A DNA stretch of 64,000 nucleotides, from NCBI GenBank assembly GCA_951217055.1, contig OX578282.1, positions 58,659,311 through 58,723,310 on the forward strand, written 5' to 3'. The position numbers and the translations under genes are program-made. Below the pieces are notes generated by a model. That model did no database searches and had not been told where the DNA came from. It saw only the letters and a program-made list of their open reading frames with translations. This document shows positions 47,111 through 57,349 of this stretch, one piece after another; positions within the stretch are counted from its first letter, which is position 1; each line of letters begins with the position of its first letter. This DNA is from Gerris lacustris (taxonomy: Eukaryota > Arthropoda > Insecta > Hemiptera > Gerridae).

Positions 47111-48470
47111 TATTTCTTTCTCTCCCTACCCTTTAAGGATCCAAATTACTTAGATTAGATTAAATGTTTATTGAATAAATACATATTTAATTTACATTAG
47201 AAAATAATTATATAAACACAGCCCAGCTTGGCCTTGGCCGTGAGCTGGGAGTTATTACAAAGTTTAACAGTTTTGCTAGTAACATCGTATAGATAATATG
47301 AGCTAATAATAACATGCAAATATAGATAATAATATAACTAAATATAATTATTGGTGTGTTTATTTACCTATAAAAAATGTAAACTCTTAAAAATACCTCT
47401 ATAATATAATCAAAGATTTTTACCTCTTATCTATTTTTTTGTACTAATTCTTATACGCACACACACATATACAAAAATACTACATATACATATCCCATAT
47501 ACACCCACACATACATACCTACATATTTATATATATATATACATACATACATACATATTTACATATTCATATGTATACATACATATACAATACAAACATA
47601 CTATATAATGTACTTATTTGTTTATTTTTTTACATCTATATTTTTTTTCCCCTTAATTTGAGTGTTAAATTCTCACATGACAGTTGTTTCTAAATTAACA
47701 TTAATAAAAATAAAAGTTCTAGTTACTGAACTATTATTTGTAATTATCTCTAAATTTATACGCAGCATAAATATATTTTGAGAAGTTTGACCAGTCAACT
47801 CCATTTATAAAGCTTTTGATTTCGGTTGTAGTTAAAATTGGCTTCAATAGGAATTGCTCTCTGTACTTTTTCAAAATGCTAGAAAATGTTCTATACTTTC
47901 TTTTTCTCCTAAGCCACACAGATCACACATTATATCCCTGTCCTTCATCAAGTCAAATTACTTAATACATAACTAATTATACAGGGTACACTTAGCTTCA
48001 ATACACAGTATTAACTTTTGATAGCGCGAGAAAATTGGAAAATAAGAGCACTTGATTTTGAATTCGTAAAGTTCTGGCCAACTAGGCAAATAAAAATGTC
48101 AGTGGCCTCACCCCTCCCACAGGCCTTGTGGCCTCTTTTTTTTTTCTTCATATAGGTTGGCCAATTTCAGAGTCAAAAGTTAATACTAATTGTAAAAACA
48201 GTATAGTATAGTTTTTTTTTTTAATTGCCTAATTGAACAATTCGTAGATGAAGAAAATTGCATGATTGCATAAAATCAAGGAAGGTCAAATTAGAAATAG
48301 AAAATCATTAATTGTGAAAGTTTTTTGTGCAAAGGGAAACTCGCAATAAAAAAAAAGAAAGTTCTTACTTTATTGAATGGTAATTTCTCCAAGCTTAATG
48401 ATGATTAGTTAATCAATGAAATAAAACTGTTAAGATTGTGAAATACTCATGAAATTGTCATCCCTTCCAT
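47111..48470. other. AT-rich intergenic sequence upstream of the glycine-rich gene
   Basis: Contains a CA/TA-rich microsatellite (about 47455-47600). No gene recognised. Confidence 0.45.
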
Positions 48471-48512
48471 ATTATGAGCAATTTCTTGTCCTTCACCCTT
48501 CGAGTGCAGTGG

Positions 48513-48520
48513 TATATAAA
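48513..48520 (+). promoter_or_regulatory. TATA box of the glycine-rich secreted protein gene
   Basis: TATATAAA lies in GGTATATAAAAG. An initiator-like TTTACAGT follows about 30 bases later (near 48545), giving a 5' UTR of about 65 nt before the ATG at 48612. Inferred from position only. Confidence 0.6.
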
Positions 48521-48611
48521 AGTTATTGGAATCTTTTTGTCTCTTTACAGTAGCGTATCTATCAGGTTATTAGCTATGTATCGAATTCACTCAAGATCAG
48601 TCTGTTCTAAT

Positions 48612-48663
48612 ATGATTAAATTCCTTTATCTTCTCCTTCTTTCAATATCCATCGTCAAAACGA
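48612..48663 (+). CDS. Glycine-rich protein exon 1: signal peptide
   Basis: It encodes a Lys followed by a Leu/Ile-rich core ending in a polar VKT, then donor GTAAGT at 48664. It lies about 90 bp downstream of a TATA box. An isolated open frame of this kind would be ignored without the matching downstream exon. Confidence 0.75.
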
Positions 48664-51600
48664 GTAAGTACTTTTAATTTTTTTTTTTTTAAATTGATTT
48701 ATTGAAATAGGTTCATAATATTAAGTATAAGTAAGTTGATGGTAGTTTGTCACTTAATAGGTTAGTTAGTCAAATATTACTCCAAATCAAAGAGGTCACC
48801 TATTAAGTGAACCATCAACTTGATTACTGGTCTACTAACTAATTTCGTACTCAGGATCATAGAAATCACATTGTCCATCAAAAAGGGCGGGACATGGCTG
48901 CTCTCCACAGTGTGTTTTTTTCAAATGGCTATTGCCAAGCTATGTCCCGCAGACAAACTTAGCCGACGACATATTCTTAAAAGACACCAAAAGATTTACA
49001 TATACACAAAATGCTAGCTTGATATTAGTCAGACACTTTTTTGCACGCTATCTCCTGGACTATTTAAAAAAAACTTTTAACATAAAGCTCCTTCAATCAA
49101 TTATAAAAATTTTCATGAAAGAGGTTTAGTTTAATAACCAAATTAACCACTTCACACAAAAAAATTGTAATAAACAATTGACCAGTTTCAGCTGTTCTAA
49201 AGCAAGCTTTAAAGTACAAATCTACTTTAAAGTCGATCCAGTAACCTCTAGAATATCTAAAGAAGGCTGCTTTTGAATTCCCGAAACCGGTCAATTGTTC
49301 ATTACAATTATTTTGTGTGAAGATGTTGTTTTGGTTATTGAACTCATTTTTATTATTATTATTATTATTTTATTATTATTATTATTTTATTATTTTTGTT
49401 ATTGAACACCTCATTCATAATGAGTAGCTATCACATATTAGAGAAAAACACAGTTGAGGATCTATGAAAAATTAGTACTCCCTTTGCGATATTGTCCTGA
49501 AGTCATACTTTTATTGTTTAGTTGTTAAAGTGAGACAAAAAAAAAAAAATACCTAATGCAACTACTATGCTGTAAATTTTTAGTTAAAAAATGTTCAGGG
49601 TCTAAGTTTTTTTTTATGCGAAAAAATAACCCATTAAAATTAAAGAATTACTTAAAACGTTAATGGCTCATTTTGCTTCCTTAGAGTTTTTTTTTATTGA
49701 ATGATAATTGTAAAATTATGATAATTGGTTGTCAATGGGGTGGACCATGTTCCGAGAACATTCTTTCCCAACTACACTTTTATTTATTATTTTTTACACG
49801 CAAGCCCACGATTCAAAGATTGTTTCTAGGCTAGGTTTAGTTTTTTTAGGTTTTACGTTCATCGTTCATCAGTTATTTAAAGTTATTTTTTTTGTTTTAT
49901 TTCCTAGTCCCTGCGCAGTGCCAAGCAAATGTTTGTCCACCATTTTTTGCAAAATAATTTTTAGCATGAAATTATTATTCCTTTAAAATAAATAGCAATC
50001 AAGCTAATTACAGTATTGATCCATAAAATACTGTACATTTAATAATCTCCCCCCCCCCCCCCTCCCCAGTGGCGTAGCTAGGGTATTGGGGGCCCCCCTG
50101 CAAGAATATTTTGAAGGCCCCTCGCCAAACAAAATTGATGGCAAAAAAAAAACCTTGCCTTTAGAACTGGAGGCTTTTTCGTTGATTTGGGGGCCCCGGC
50201 CCGTGCGGGTCCATAGTTTCGCCACTGCCCCCCCCCCCCCCCCCCCGTTTATTCAGTAGTCTGTAATAGTTTTAAAAAAAATAGTATTATCAATTAAGAA
50301 AATTAATCTGAAATAGATGAGTAGTAAATTAAATAAGAGCTGAATGGATAATGTAAAAAATAGATAAGCTTGCCAGGTTTAAAAAATTGTTCAAATTTAA
50401 AAACCTTTGTATCAGGAATACAGACTCCTGCAGGAGCTTTATCATTGGGTACTAACCCAACCAGATAAGGCTAAAGAGCAGCCCAGGATTGAAAAATTGT
50501 TCAAATTTAAAAACCTTTGTATCAGGGATACAGACTCCTGCAGGAGCTTTATCATAGAATACAAACCCAACAAAGATAAGAGCTAAAGAGCAGCCCAGGA
50601 TTGAAAAATAGTTCAAATTTAAAAACCTTTGTATTAGGAATGCAGACTCCTGCAGGAGCTTCATCATAGGATACTAACCTAACAAAAGAGTTTTCACATT
50701 AAAAAATATTCCTTTATACTATTTGCAGTTCACTATATAACTATAAATATAAAATGTTACATTTTCTGAAACAAAATAAAATTTATCATTTATACCTGAT
50801 AATATTTTGCTGTTAAAATGGAAAGGTATAATAAGTAGGTGAAAATCCTCTAAATAGGTCAAACTATAATTGAAGGACTGGTGTAGCATGAAGAGGTGAG
50901 CTCTTATAACTTCCTGTATTCCTGATACTATCGTCATTTCTAACAAACTAAAAATTTGATTCATACAGCTTCCACAAAACAAATAAGATTATTTTGATAA
51001 GATTTTTTTTATGATAAGAATATTCTTTTAAATGATACTGTCAATTGCTAATTTATTTTCCTTATTTTGTTTTCCAATTACTTCTATAATTTACTGAATT
51101 TAGTTGATACTGCCATTGTAAAATAATCCATAAAAAAAATACAAATAAATAAATTGACTTAAGTTCTGTGATTATATTATTTATATTATACTTTGCAATT
51201 AAAAAATAATTATGATAAAATTATTTCAACTCCAATTGGTCTATAGGGTATTAATTAAAATACTACTACCAGGTTTTGTGATATTTCGCCTCCTCTCCAG
51301 GCATCTTCAGGTCTTTATAATTTGTTACAATAATTGTTTGTTTTTATAATTATTACAATAATCTTTTTAAAAACTCTATATTTGCAACATATTGTAATTC
51401 TCTTTCTGTCAGTGCGTCTACCTATGATTACACCAATGTAATAATTTTATTTGTGTTTAAATTTTCATAATTTGATTATATTTTATTTGTTATACTGTCA
51501 CTATAGATTAACGTACACATTGCCATAATATTTTTGTTTTATACATGTTAAAAAATAAAAAATTATGCATTAAATTAATCTTCTCAAAGAAAAAACATTT

Positions 51601-53762
51601 TATCTACGATTGATATGAAATATAAACATTGTATCTCTGTTTAGATGCATAGAAAGTGATTCTTTACGTACTTATATTCATTCGTCTCATAGTTCTGAAG
51701 AATTCCTCTTCTTTACCACACTAGCGCGGTAAAGAAGAGGAATTCTTCAGCTTTACGCAGGATTAGCGAGTTTGTTTTCATTTAACAAAACTAATTTGCT
51801 GTTCTTTTTTTAAAGTAACTGTTTATATCGAGTTTTTAGTGAAAATCAATGAGTGAATCTAGTGACTTTGACGAAAATGTGGAGAAGAAGACTCCTCCAG
51901 AAATAATTAATTCGGCACAAAATACAACTCAAGAATTAATGCCATCTTTATCAAGAGAGAGATACGAACTTACATATAGCAAGTTTATTTTTTTCTGTAT
52001 TTATTATTTAAATATAACAATCGTAGATAAAGTACGGTACGCAACTCGAGAGGAAACAATATTTTGCATTGCTCATGTGGTTTTACTACCCTCGCTGTCG
52101 CTTAGGTGCAAACTCCACACTCGCATGCAAAATGCTACTTTCCGCACTCGACGCGTAATGTACTATTAATTCACCCTGATAGATGGAGAATATGTTGCAA
52201 GTAAAGTATAGTTTTTTTTTTAAAGATTAATGTAACCAGAAAACAAATTATAAAATAAGACATAATTAAAGCAAATTATAAAGCCTGAATGAATGCCTTG
52301 AGAGGAGGCGAAATATTGCAAAACCGAGTAGTAATTAATAGTGTTTTAATTAATACCCTATAGACCAGTTGGAGTTGAAATAATAAGGAGAAAAGAGTAG
52401 TTTAAGATGAATATATTAAATTATTATTTACCTGCTCTCCCTATTTCAGAAACTGGATTAGTCATGAAAGCGTACATCTCTTCCTTAATGTTAGTAAAAC
52501 TTATGCCAACATAGACCAAAGAGGAATTCAATTTGCAGTCAAACTTAGGTCATTTGTCCCGCTATTTTATGCTTTTGAAAGCGTCCTGTCATCGTTTTTT
52601 GGAAAAACGGCGACATTTCTGGAGGTATGGAAAAAATGGAAAACCATACTCATAATAAGTGAAGAGAGGCACACAATTTCAATATCCTTTTTTGGACTAA
52701 AATAGTTATGGCCATCCAAGTCATACTACATAATTATATTACTATTCATTATACTTTATTTTCTAACATTTGGCTGATGAAATATTGAACAAAAGTAGAA
52801 AATGATTAGATTTCAAATCGCTAGTATAGCATGGGTAGAAAATTAAAATTAAATTTTCTAGTTATAATTTAGAAGTTAACACATCACTCGATAAGTAGGA
52901 AGCTACAAATCTAGGTCTTTATTCGGTTGCTTTTGTCAATAGAAAAGTTTATCCAGATGATGGAGTAACCCACTAACAGTGGTGTAGATACCCTATCAAA
53001 AAATTAGTAAAAAATGATAAAAAAAGTGTTTGTGAAAACCAAATTTTTTGAGAGTAGCGCAAATAAGTGTTTAAATCGAGTTGAGAATGTTATGAGATTT
53101 TATAATTTAGAGTTCAAAACTCAATTCAGTTCTTTTTAAATGTATATAATTTGTATCAATTTTAGATTAAAATATTGAAAGCATTTTAGCGTTTGAGCAA
53201 CCGTAGCGTTGCGATGGGCTCCTTAGTTACGCCACTGCTCACAAACCCTGTATCATTCATTACTCATTACACATATATAAGCACTTATATAATATATATA
53301 AGCACACATATATAAGCACTTATGTATAAGCTCTTTTGCAGACCTAGGACTTCCAAGGGCTGTTATACCTCAGAGAAAGTTAGTCCCTATGTAAGGTAGT
53401 ACAGTACCTGAGTTAGTTTATGAGTAATATTTGTCTGATTTAATGTTATTTTTTTTTTGTGATAATCAGGCCAAGAAATAAGAAGGTATAGGAGGCAGTC
53501 ATTTGGGCAAGGTGCTGGAGGATTTGGTCAAACTGGTGGTTTTGGCGGAGGAGGCTTTGGAAATTCAGCATACAGTACCCAATCATTTCCTGGCTACTCG
53601 TCCAATTATTATAATGGAGGAGGTTTTGGAAATGGTAACTTTGGTGGTTATAATCAAGGTGGTTACAATCAAGGTGGTTTTGGAGGAGGTTTATTCGGTG
53701 GCAACTACGGAAGACAACAAGGTTACTTAGGGAATTATCAGGGCAATAATTACAATGGTTGA
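48612..53762 (+). CDS. Small secreted glycine-rich protein, two exons, 114 aa
   Basis: Exon 1 (48612-48663) encodes MIKFLYLLLLSISIVKT plus one base; exon 2 (53470-53762) begins with two bases that complete Ser and runs QEIRRYRRQSFGQGAGGFGQ to GNNYNG, stop TGA 53760-53762. Donor ACGA|GTAAGT and acceptor AATCAG are near consensus and the phases match. Residues 1-17 are a typical signal peptide with cleavage near KTS-Q. A basic patch RRYRR follows, then about 85 residues rich in Gly, Phe, Tyr, Asn and Gln with repeats such as GGYNQGG and GGFGG. Such proteins in insects are cuticle or structural proteins, or glycine-rich antimicrobial peptides; I cannot choose between these. The RRYRR-Q site could be cut by a proprotein convertase. 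An in-frame ATG at 48576 would add 12 residues; I prefer 48612 because it gives a normal short n-region and has A at -3. Additional exons in the 4.8-kb intron cannot be excluded. Confidence 0.78.
48732..48822. repeat. Short palindromic element in the intron
   Basis: AAGTTGATGGTAGTTTGTCA and CTTAATAGGT pair with ACCTATTAAG and TGAACCATCAACTT. It lies 68 bp into the intron of the glycine-rich gene. Confidence 0.7.
49120..49345. repeat. Foldback repeat with GAAACCGGTCAATTG (Penelope-like)
   Basis: The left arm (TAATAACCAA, CACTTCACACAAAA, AACAATTGACCAGTTTC) pairs with the right arm (GAAACCGGTCAATTGTTC, TTTTGTGTGAAG, TTGGTTATTGA). It shares GTTCTAAAGCAAGC and ACTTTAAAGTCGATCCAGTA with 47040-47110. 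It lies in the intron of the glycine-rich gene. Confidence 0.6.
49680..49960. repeat. Dispersed repeat related to 38080-38930
   Basis: Same order of blocks as the 38-kb copy (ATTGAATGATAATTGTAAAA, then CAATGGGGTGGACCATGTTC, then CCTAGTCCCTGCGCAGTGCC). Unknown class. Confidence 0.5.
50067..50227. mobile_element. CAGTGGCG-ended MITE inserted in a poly-C tract
   Basis: It begins CAGTGGCGTAGCTAGG and ends TTTCGCCACTG. C runs (about 50049-50066 and 50228-50246) flank both sides, so any 8-bp duplication is inside the C run. The end sequence is of the common CAGTGGCG (hAT-like) MITE type. Interior rich in GGGGGCCCC. Confidence 0.7.
50385..50695. repeat. 110-bp tandem array, three copies
   Basis: The unit includes TTCAAATTTAAAAACCTTTG, then the palindrome CTCCTGCAGGAG, then AGAGCAGCCCAGGATTG. 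Copies start near 50387, 50496 and 50607; the last is partial. The minus-strand open frame over it is a repeat artefact. Confidence 0.85.
51695..51750. repeat. loxP-like inverted repeat: two exact 23-bp arms, 10-bp spacer
   Basis: The left arm at 51695-51717 (starting CTGAAGAATTCCTCTTC) and the right arm at 51728-51750 are exact inverses around the asymmetric spacer ACACTAGCGC. The equivalent place in copy B (59994-60052) has a different but again self-matching pair of arms. It lies about 100 bp upstream of the recombinase-like start codon. Confidence 0.85.
51849..51990 (+). pseudogene. N-terminal fragment of a tyrosine-recombinase-like (Crypton-type) protein
   Basis: It starts MSESSDFDENVEKKTPPEII and continues NSAQNTTQELMPSLSRERYE, LTYSKFIFF. 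This resembles the start of Crypton-derived/KIAA1958-type proteins in arthropods ('..PPEI...A.....LLPxKSxxRYExxYxxFxxW'), recalled from family knowledge. After about 45 codons homology ends; the remaining open frame to 52169 is repeat DNA. No catalytic region is present. Copy B has the same start with two stops. Confidence 0.55.
52977..53237. mobile_element. CAGTGGTG-ended MITE, diverged
   Basis: It begins CAGTGGTGTAGATACC and ends TTAGTTACGCCACTG. The eight bases outside (CCCACTAA and CTCACAAA) agree at six positions, consistent with a decayed 8-bp target duplication. Same end type as 50067-50227. It sits 230 bp before exon 2 of the glycine-rich gene. Confidence 0.65.
53470..53762 (+). CDS. 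Glycine-rich protein exon 2: mature region
   Basis: 96 sense codons plus stop following an AATCAG acceptor. Regular codon use and low AT compared with its flanks mark it as coding. The open frame starting at 53503 is a different frame (reading MGKVLEDLVK) and a shadow. Confidence 0.8.
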
Positions 53763-54304
53763 TTTTTTTTTTTTAAATATGTATTTTCAATTTTTTATTT
53801 TATAAAAATGCATTATGAATTATTTGCTTTTGCTTATCAAAGCTTGAAGAATTGTATAACTCTTGAAGTTGTAATCATGACTGAAAAATATTATATTATT
53901 TTTACTTATTTATTTATTGTACTATTGTTCCTTTGAAAAAATCCAAATACTTATACACTACTCTTGCCATTTTACTCTTTTATTCTGACAGCACAGGAAA
54001 AAAAAAAAAAAAAATGGAAGGGGCCAATGAGAGCTCGAGATTTTGGCGGGCAGTAGGTTGGGCCAACTAGGCTAACAAAATATCACTGGATAAGATAAAT
54101 ATAATTGCCGCGGTACAGAAAAAACTCACTTCACAGTATAGTAACATAATATGCTATTAATGGGTCCTTGTTTTTTTCCTACGGACCCTAAAAATTGGAG
54201 AATTATGCATGTAGTAATAAAAAATGTTAATAGTTACTATCATAAGAGGGATTGTAATATTATGCCATGAGGGATCAACACAGTGGCGAATTTGAAGACT
54301 TATT
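53763..54304. other. 3' flank of the glycine-rich gene and repeat end
   Basis: No canonical AATAAA was seen in the first 250 bases, so the 3' end is undefined. About 54160-54200 is the terminal hairpin (GGGTCCTTG, CGGACCCTAAAA) also found at 29810. An A run lies at about 53998-54014. Confidence 0.45.
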
Positions 54305-54545
54305 GGAACTTTTTTAGATTGTTACTCTCCTTATAAAAAAAAAACAAAAGGGAGTAACAATCTAAAGAAGGTGTATGGAATGTTTTTCTTTAGGCTGTTA
54401 TTCCCCTTATAAAAACAAAAGTGTAATATATTCCTTTGTCCCAAAGTACATTGAACTGTCCATCCCATTGTCTTAATAGTTATCTATTCAGTCATTTATA
54501 TTCTAAAAAAAAAATCATAGGGGAGTAACAATCTAAAGAAGTACC
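54305..54545. repeat. CTTCTTTAGATTGTTACTCC-family element (copy 6)
   Basis: The ends are GGAACTTTTTTAGATTGTTA and its inverse, finishing GAAGTACC. It has one 72-bp hairpin unit and the CCCAAAGTACATTGAACTG body, the same arrangement as the 5573 copy. Confidence 0.75.
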
Positions 54546-54554
54546 GACTTTTTT

Positions 54555-54852
54555 AACTCTGCTATTCTTAAGCCCTCTTAGTGCTCTGCTATCTTAAGCC
54601 CCCATAGTGCTCTGCTATTCTTAAGCCTCCATAGGGCTCTGCTATTCTTAAGCCCCCATAGTGCTCTGCTATTCTTTAAGCCCCCATAGTGCTCTGCTAT
54701 CTTAAGCCTCCATAGTGCTCTGCTATTCTTAAGCCCCCATAGTGCTCTGCTATTCTTAAGCCCCTATAGTGCTCTGCTATTCTTAAGCCCCCATAGTGCT
54801 CTGCTGTTCTTAAGCCCCCATAGTGCTCTGCTATTCTTAAGCCCCCATAGTG
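54555..54852. repeat. 26-bp tandem array, about eleven copies
   Basis: The unit is CTCTGCTATTCTTAAGCCCC plus CATAGTG with small variants (TCTTAAG and TTCTTTAAG forms). It follows copy 6 of the CTTCTTTAG family directly. Confidence 0.9.
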
Positions 54853-56210
54853 CTGAGCCTTCTCCTTCAAAAATAAATTCCCAGGACACTGTCTCCATTA
54901 ATAAATATAAGCAATTAAATAGGATATAAAGAAAGAAAAATATGATAATAAAGTAAGTGATATATTTAATTTATCTTTTCATAAATTAATTACAAAAGAG
55001 TTGCGCTGTTACAATGATACAAACACCATTCAACCTTCATTCAATTAGTATAATATTACTTTTGTTTTATATCACAATTAATTAATATTTGATATTAAGT
55101 ATATTTTATAAAATAAAAATTAAAAATGCATCTAACAAAATAAATATAATTTAACAACATATTTCATGACTAGTTCAGTCCTATTTAAAAAATCATGATA
55201 ACTAATTAGTAAAATGGGATGCTCATGACTAAGTGAACCAGGGATAAATTAAAATAATATGTAAAGCTAGGTCCACACCAATAATGAATTGCGTTGTGTG
55301 TTGAATTTAATCTGCGGTAAAAATATTTACGGCAAGAAATTACCACAAACAGGCAATGAATTTTAGTTAGAGCGTCTACACTGCCATTCATGCACACCAA
55401 ATTAAACACATGCCGCATAAGCTTACACCTATATCTAAAAAAGTACTTATCTGATTTTTATGAAATTTGGATAGTGTGTTGAAAGTAGGATCTTTAACTT
55501 TTGCTAAATTTATACTATAATTAAAAAATCAAAACAATTTTTACATTAAAAATTTGAGGGAAATAATCAAATAAATTAAACAATAATGGCTAATAAAAGC
55601 ATAAAATCAATTAAGTACGTGATAGAATGCGAGGAAGCTATGTGTCACAATAATTGGCAGTCTATTTTCAAGAAAATTTATTATTTTTTAAATTATTATT
55701 TATTGATTTTTGATGTTTTATTATCTATAAAACTTATGAGTTTAACCTTCTTATCAAAGGAATGTAACATTTTATAATATAAACTCGCCTCCCCCATCCA
55801 ACATAATTGGATTATAACAATATGGATTTACTAAGTATGAACATCCCACGAACAAAATATGGAGAACAATTATGGAACTAATTTAAATTAGTCAACATGA
55901 GATAAATTTTAAAACAAATTAAATTATAAAAAGTGCCATTCTATTAACTCACTATTATATTATAATTTATTGTACAATCTCTCAAAAGAGTGATTTATTT
56001 TGTCTAAAGAGTCCATAAAGAAAGGAACTTCTTCTTATGGTGTCATAATTATGATCTTCAGGTAACACTAGTGTGCATAAAAAAATGCATTTCTATTGAC
56101 TGAGATATTATCAAGGAGAGAAATGTTCTTTTGTCTACAGAACATTTAGAAAAAAAGATAAATCTTATTATGTACTTAGTAAAGATTTAAAGATAAAACG
56201 ATCGTGTTTG
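54853..56210. other. AT-rich intergenic sequence with repeat fragments
   Basis: About 55425-55515 is a fragment of the GAAATTTGGATRGT repeat. About 55605-55670 (GATAGAATGCGAGGAAGCTA) is a repeat end shared with 61829-61886. A TCCACACCAATAATGAATTG stretch near 55270 resembles the start of the 56.45-kb element. No gene. Confidence 0.45.
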
Positions 56211-56449
56211 ATTAAGGTGGCTTTCACACTGCGCACGAGACTGAGCGTGCCTAATTCCACTTCAGAAACAAACAAATGAATCTGCATGAGGCTATTCAAA
56301 TTGAACGCCAAGCGAGTCAAATTAAATATGGTTGTTTAGAACGGGGTTTTGGTGGCCAATTCACTAAGACTTGAAGGTATGGCCGTATAAATTCAAAGTT
56401 AAATTACTTGAAAGCTATGGTAGATAAGACAAAGAACATTTCATTCTTA

Positions 56450-56800
56450 AGTCTAGTCCACACCAGTAGACACGTTGCGAGACATTTCTGTAGACGGTCT
56501 ATGAGACCGTCTACAGTCTTTATATCCTATGAGAAGAAATGTCTCGCAACATGTCTATAGACATCTGCTGAGACCGTCTATGTTCTAGGTCTAGCGTCCA
56601 CACTTGTAGACACGTTGCGCAACATGCCTATCGTTGCACCATGTCTACCATTTAGAATGGAAAACCATAGACATGCGATTTTGGTCTAGCAACGACACCG
56701 TAGACGCCATTTGTCTCAGCCGATGTCTATAGACAAATCGCTAGACATGTCTCTGAGGCCAAAATCGTGCAACATGTCTACTAGTGTGGACAAGGCTTTA
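56450..56800. mobile_element. MITE with GTCCACACTAGTAGACA ends
   Basis: The left end GTCTAGTCCACACCAGTAGA and the inverse of the right end (CTTGTCCACACTAGTAGACA) match. Its inside is a lattice of CATGTCTA/TAGACATG and GAGACCGTCTA palindromes. No open frame. Confidence 0.7.
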
Positions 56801-56833
56801 TAAGTAGTAGTCCCCTATAATTAATCATAATTA

Positions 56834-57349
56834 ATTGTGTTGGGTCTTGCAGGGGTGAATAAAATTAGTCAAAAATTATTCCATATACTGTTGGCTATAT
56901 TTCATTCCTTGAGGGACATCATCAGGCCTTTTATATGTTTTCAGTGGAGGAATCCAAAAGAAAAAGATATCAAGCTTTTTTTTTTATAAAACAAAAAAAT
57001 TGTTGATTATAACTACTACTTAAAAGAAAGAATCACTAGGCAAGGTCAAAGTCAGCCAACAGCACATACTACAATGAATAACTCTGAAGAAATAAATCTT
57101 TTACACTGTCTTAATAGAATTTTAAAAAAAATCATTATCACTTTAAGCTCTATATTTAGATATCTTATTTATAATAGTTGCGACAATTTTTTTGTTTTAT
57201 AAAAAAAGCTTGATAACTTTTTCTTTTGGATTCCTCCACTGAAAATATATAAAAGGCCTGATGATGTCCCTCAAGGGATAAAATATAGCCAACAGTATAT
57301 GGAATAATTTTTAACTAATTTTATTCACCCCTGCAAGACCCAACGCAAT
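56834..57349. mobile_element. 516-bp element with about 160-bp inverted ends and hammerhead-like cores
   Basis: The ends ATTGTGTTGGGTCTTGCAGG and the inverse run on through TATTCCATATACTGTTGGCT, CATCATCAGGCCTTTTATAT and GGAGGAATCCAAAAGAAAAA. The right arm reads GGCCTGATGATGTCCCTCAA then GGGATAAAATATAGCC; the left arm (minus strand) keeps GAAA in the same place. Together they give CUGAUGA-stem II-GAAA. Confidence 0.7.

Larger units (their letters stand above)
51599..52169 (+). repeat. Crypton-like composite repeat, copy A
   Basis: Homologous to 59583-60158 (minus strand). Order: TTTTATCTACGATTG end, a loxP-like inverted repeat (51695-51750), the start of a coding region (51849), the inverse CAATCGTAGATAAA (52018-52032), and a 140-bp hairpin MITE with AAGTACGGTACGCAACTCG and, inverted, AATAGTACATTACGCGTC ends. 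Its two outer 14-bp inverted repeats bracket about 430 bp. Confidence 0.75.
51221..52383. mobile_element. 1.16-kb element with about 100-bp inverted ends, hammerhead-like core
   Basis: The ends TTATTTCAACTCCAA and the inverse run on through GGTCTATAGGGTATTAATTA to ATATTTCGCCTCCTCTCCAG. Arms are 51221-51318 and about 52286-52383. Inside the left arm, the minus strand reads CCTGAAGATGCCTGGAGAGG and AGGCGAAATATC, a CUGANGA-stem II-GAAA pattern; the right arm has CTGAATGA in place of CTGAAGA. The 51599-52169 composite repeat lies between the arms. Confidence 0.7.

Noticed and set aside
48474..48611. Upstream ATG (48474) extending the signal-peptide exon
   Set aside because: It lies upstream of the TATA box at 48513, so it would not be in the transcript; the 48576 ATG remains possible.
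51991..52169. C-terminal half of the 106-codon open frame as part of the recombinase
   Set aside because: Homology and repeat structure show this part is MITE DNA shared with non-coding copies at 40.2 and 59.6 kb.
53503..53730. 75-codon open frame in the glycine-rich exon
   Set aside because: A shadow in another frame; the glycine-rich frame has a matching splice acceptor, signal exon and stop.
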